NCBI GenBank assembly: GCA_023269645.1
Contig: JAHFPR010000092.1
Span: 1-7,924, forward strand
Reading direction: 5' to 3'
Source of the DNA: Alphaproteobacteria bacterium
GTDB lineage: Bacteria > Pseudomonadota > Alphaproteobacteria > Rickettsiales > UBA8987
Length of the DNA: 7,924 bases
Shown here: one piece after another, positions 5,987 to 7,924 of the stretch
How positions within the stretch are numbered: position 1 is the stretch's first letter
Layout: every line of letters starts with the position of its first letter
Made by a program: the position numbers and the translations under genes
The notes under the pieces: generated by a model
The model's database searches: none
The model's input: the letters and a program-made list of their open reading frames with translations, nothing else
What the model was told of the DNA's origin: nothing

Positions 5987-6418
5987 CTAAACTCTCCGGC
6001 GCTTCCTCGGCCTGCAACCGTTATGCGGCACAGGGGTCACATCCCGAATGGAGGTGATATTAAACCCAACCGACTGCAGTGCCCGGAGTGATGATTCCCG
6101 ACCCGAACCTGGGCCTTTCACTTCAATATCCAGTGTCAGCACACCATGCTCCTGCGCCGCGCGGCCAGCCTTTTCAGCGGCCACCTGTGCAGCGTAGGGG
6201 GTGGATTTCCGAGATCCCTTAAACCCGCAGCCGCCTGTGGAAGCCCATGAAAGCACGTTACCCTGAAGATCTGCAATGGTGATGATCGTATTATTGAACG
6301 ATGCATTCACATGAGCTACCCCACGTGCGATATTTTTCTTGGATTTTTTCTTTGCGGTGGCGGCAGTCGCCGAAGCGGGAGCCGTTTTATCTTTCTTCTG
6401 TGATTGCGCTTCTGCCAT
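5987..6418 (-). CDS. rpsK: 30S ribosomal protein S11
   Basis: S11 sits in the platform of the small subunit near the mRNA exit and helps form the decoding environment. The 143-residue product has an Ala/Lys-rich N-terminal extension of about 28 residues, with no internal Met as an alternative start. The conserved core follows: NIARGVAHVNASFNNTIITI, GNVLSWASTGGCGFKGSRKSTPYAAQ, GPGSGRESSLRALQ and the end VTPVPHNGCRPRKRRRV. S11 is usually near 129 residues, so the extension makes it slightly long. The ATG has AGGAG (6424-6428) 5 bases upstream. The stop is TAG followed immediately in frame by TGA, a tandem stop. It is second in the alpha operon; hairpin repeats flank it in both neighbouring spacers. 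Confidence 0.99.
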   Translation of the reverse strand: MAEAQSQKKDKTAPASATAATAKKKSKKNIARGVAHVNASFNNTIITIADLQGNVLSWASTGGCGFKGSRKSTPYAAQVAAEKAGRAAQEHGVLTLDIEVKGPGSGRESSLRALQSVGFNITSIRDVTPVPHNGCRPRKRRRV

Positions 6419-6429
6419 AATTTCTCCTG

Positions 6430-6484
6430 GGTTTCAGGCTTCAGGAGCAGGTTTCAGCATTGCCGAAACCTGAAACCTGTTCCT
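6430..6484 (-). repeat. Hairpin repeat B in the rpsM-rpsK spacer
   Basis: Arms 6443-6457 (AGGAGCAGGTTTCAG) and 6470-6484 (CTGAAACCTGTTCCT) are inverted copies with one mismatch around a 12-base loop. The left side is made of units GGTTTCA, GGCTTCA, GGAGCA, GGTTTCA from 6430 to 6456. It is the sister of repeat A: 6435-6457 differs from 5928-5950 at one base, in the same orientation. It lies 7 bases after the rpsM stop and just upstream of the rpsK ribosome binding site. Confidence 0.88.
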
Positions 6485-6491
6485 ATTTCCG

Positions 6492-6869
6492 CTATTTCGT
6501 TGTCGTTTTCTTGCCTGCGATAGCAACGGCCTTGCCCTTGCGGGTGCGGGCGTTGGTGTGCGTGCGCTGGCCACGTACCGGAAGGCGGCGGCGATGGCGC
6601 AGCCCCTGATACATACCGAGATCCATTTTGGTTTTGATGTTCACTGCGACTTCGCGGCGCAGATCTCCTTCCACCACATAATCACGGTCAATCAGTTCGC
6701 GGATGCGGATAACTTCCTCTTCCGAAAGCTGATGCACACGCTTTCCAACGGGAACATTCGCCTGCGCGCAGATGTCCAGCGCGCGCTTGCGTCCGATACC
6801 AAAAATATAAGAAAGCGCAATTTCAATGCGTTTCTGGGTGGGAATGTTGACACCGGCAATACGAGCCAC
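6492..6869 (-). CDS. rpsM: 30S ribosomal protein S13
   Basis: S13 is in the head of the small subunit and forms intersubunit bridges with the large subunit. The 125-residue product is close to the family's usual 120 or so. It begins MARIAGVNIPTQKRIEIALSYIFGIG and continues with RIRELIDRDYVVEGDLRREV, the signature GLRHRRRLPVRGQRTHTNARTRKG, and a basic tail AGKKTTTK. The start codon is GTG, supported by AAGGAG (6877-6882) 7 bases upstream and by the invariant N-terminus. It is the first gene of the alpha operon, about 50 bases downstream of a near-consensus promoter. Stop is TAG, with another in-frame TAG two codons later. Confidence 0.99.
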   Translation of the reverse strand: MARIAGVNIPTQKRIEIALSYIFGIGRKRALDICAQANVPVGKRVHQLSEEEVIRIRELIDRDYVVEGDLRREVAVNIKTKMDLGMYQGLRHRRRLPVRGQRTHTNARTRKGKAVAIAGKKTTTK

Positions 6870-6928
6870 GGCTAAACTCCTTGATTTGTGCTATTTTTTA
6901 TGGCCTGCGCTACGCAACAGGACGGCGA

Positions 6929-6956
6929 ATTATAATGATAGTTTAACCCAAGTCAA
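6929..6956 (-). promoter_or_regulatory. Sigma-70 type promoter of the rpsM-rpsK-rpoA-rplQ operon
   Basis: On the minus strand TTGACT (6951-6956, five of six matches to the -35 consensus) is followed after 16 bases by TATAAT (6929-6934, perfect -10). The surrounding DNA is AT-rich compared with the rest of the window. Transcription should start near 6922, leaving a leader of about 50 bases before the rpsM GTG. The promoter lies in the only large gap of the ribosomal region, so the alpha operon can be driven apart from the spc operon upstream. A small CCTG/CAGG stem in the leader is too weak to call a regulatory structure. No clear terminator for secY-adk was seen between 6957 and 7011. Confidence 0.88.
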
Positions 6957-7011
6957 TCTATTATTTTAAGTTTTTAGTCATTCAACAGTAGTCATAAGTA
7001 AAAAATTGCGA

Positions 7012-7638
7012 TTACTGGCTGCTGACCAGCGTCGCGTCTTCAAGTTTTGCGAGTATTTGCGCTGTAACCAGCTCAATGCTCTGCATCCCGTCGATATTCT
7101 GGAGTGTGCCTTTCGGTGTATGTTTCAGGTAATAATCGAGGACGGGAACGGTCTCCTTGCGATAGACGTTCAGCCGCTCCTTGAACACTTCCGGCTTATC
7201 CTGCTCGCGCGGGGTTTCTCCCGCAGCCAGGGCTTGTTGATAACGCCCGGAAACGCGGTTGAGGAGTTCTCCGTCGTTTACTTCCATATTCAGCACGATG
7301 CTTACTTTTTCCCCACGCTGTTTCAGCAGGGCATCCAGTGCCTCCGCCTGCGCCACGGTACGCGGAAAACCATCCAGAATATAGCCCTGCGCGCAATCCG
7401 GCTTCGCGGTGCGGTTTTCAACGATGGCTACGGTAATCTCATCCGGAACCAATCCCGCGCCTTTCAGGATTTCCTCTACCTGCTTTCCAAGCGGTGAGGC
7501 CTCTTTCCGGATCAGCCGGAACATATCGCCGGTGGAAAGATGGGGAATGCCGAAAGTTTTCTGGAGGAGCGCAGCCTGCGTTCCCTTGCCCGCTGCCGGA
7601 GCACCGAAAAATATGATGATGGGTTTCTTATTTCTCAC
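7012..7638 (-). CDS. adk: Adenylate kinase
   Basis: Adk catalyses ATP + AMP to 2 ADP and balances the cell's adenine nucleotides in the cytosol. The 208-residue product has the P-loop GAPAAGKGTQ (12-21), HLSTGDMFR (33-41), the AMP-binding GYILDGFPRT (85-94) and a lid region NRVSGRYQQALAAGETPREQDKP (127-149) followed by ERLNVYRKETVPVLDYY. The lid is of the short type without zinc-binding cysteines, as in many alphaproteobacteria. In the P-loop an Ala replaces the more common second Gly (GAPGAGKGT), a mild change. The GTG start overlaps the secY stop by 4 bases (GTGA), and GGGAGG (7645-7650) inside secY precedes it by 6 bases, indicating coupled translation. Stop is TAA. Confidence 0.98.
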   Translation of the reverse strand: MRNKKPIIIFFGAPAAGKGTQAALLQKTFGIPHLSTGDMFRLIRKEASPLGKQVEEILKGAGLVPDEITVAIVENRTAKPDCAQGYILDGFPRTVAQAEALDALLKQRGEKVSIVLNMEVNDGELLNRVSGRYQQALAAGETPREQDKPEVFKERLNVYRKETVPVLDYYLKHTPKGTLQNIDGMQSIELVTAQILAKLEDATLVSSQ

Positions 7639-7924
7639 CTTTTTCCTCCCGCTGGTCGTGGGCTGCGCAGATTAGCTTTACGGATAAGCCCCTCATACTG
7701 ATGCGCGAGGAGATGGGATTGTATCTGACCGACAGTATCCATCGTGACGTTGACCACAATCATCAGGCTGGTTCCGCCGAGGTAGAACGGCACGGCATAA
7801 TGGGAAATCAGGAACTCCGGCAACACGCACACCAGCGAAATATAGGCTGCGCCGATCGCGGTAAGGCGCATCAGGATGTGCAACAGGTATTCCGATGTAT
7901 GCGAGCCAGGGCGGATACCGGGCA
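7635..7924 (-). CDS. secY: Preprotein translocase subunit SecY, C-terminal part
   Basis: SecY forms the membrane channel through which unfolded proteins leave the cytosol. Only the last 95 residues are inside the window; the gene continues beyond the right edge. Reading from the edge in frame: PGIRPGSHTSEYL, the cytosolic loop before the last helices, then LTAIGAAYISLVCVLPEFLI (helix 9 region), VPFYLGGTSLMIVVNVTMDTV (helix 10 region) and the conserved C-terminal tail QIQSHLLAHQYEGLIRKANLRS. These match the family end closely. The sequence finishes with TGA overlapping the GTG of adk. The secY-adk pair at the end of the spc operon is the usual arrangement. Confidence 0.98.
   Translation of the reverse strand, partial: PGIRPGSHTSEYLLHILMRLTAIGAAYISLVCVLPEFLISHYAVPFYLGGTSLMIVVNVTMDTVGQIQSHLLAHQYEGLIRKANLRSPRPAGGKR

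Noticed and set aside
6957..7011. Terminator or regulatory repeat after adk (two TAGTCAT copies, A/T runs)
   Set aside because: The copies are direct, not inverted, and no stable stem is visible. The AT-richness is better explained by the promoter region.

Overview
The window is a piece of a bacterial chromosome, most likely from an alphaproteobacterium. The evidence is the RpoA C-terminus (ENIEELAKKYEDPY), a short-lid adenylate kinase directly behind secY, and a pal-cpoB-tilS-ftsH gene order, all typical of that class. I cannot name the genus; an uncultured lineage is plausible. Every gene I accept lies on the minus strand, so transcription runs from the right edge of the window to the left.

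The right part holds the end of the spc ribosomal operon: the C-terminus of secY overlaps the start of adk by 4 bases. After a 142-base gap carrying a near-consensus sigma-70 promoter comes the alpha operon, rpsM-rpsK-rpoA-rplQ. It is followed 5 bases later by a gene for an unrecognised 265-residue protein. A strong stem-loop terminator at 3489-3526 closes this unit. The left part is a second unit of envelope and tRNA genes: pal (peptidoglycan-associated lipoprotein), cpoB/ybgF (TolA-associated TPR protein), tilS (tRNA-Ile lysidine synthetase) and the first part of ftsH, which runs off the left edge. pal lacks tolB as its upstream neighbour.

Two things stand out. First, ftsH is interrupted by an in-frame TAG exactly where the family normally has a glutamine codon (CAG), between Walker A and Walker B. 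The frame is intact on both sides, so this is a single-base nonsense change, a sequencing error or a suppressed stop, not a frameshift. TAG is the normal stop of rpsM, rpsK and rpoA here, which argues against a recoded genetic code. Second, several spacers inside these operons are filled by imperfect palindromes whose arms are built from tandem 6- to 8-base units. The largest, between rpoA and rplQ, has arms of about 34 bases made of NNNTAAGG octamers and takes up nearly the whole spacer. The rpsM-rpsK and rpsK-rpoA spacers share a 23-base stretch with one difference, and cpoB-tilS has a heptamer version. This looks like a family of spacer elements that differ in sequence but share an architecture. 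It is the best candidate here for something undescribed.

No mobile element gene, tRNA, rRNA or CRISPR array was seen, and no stretch longer than about 150 bases lacks a gene.
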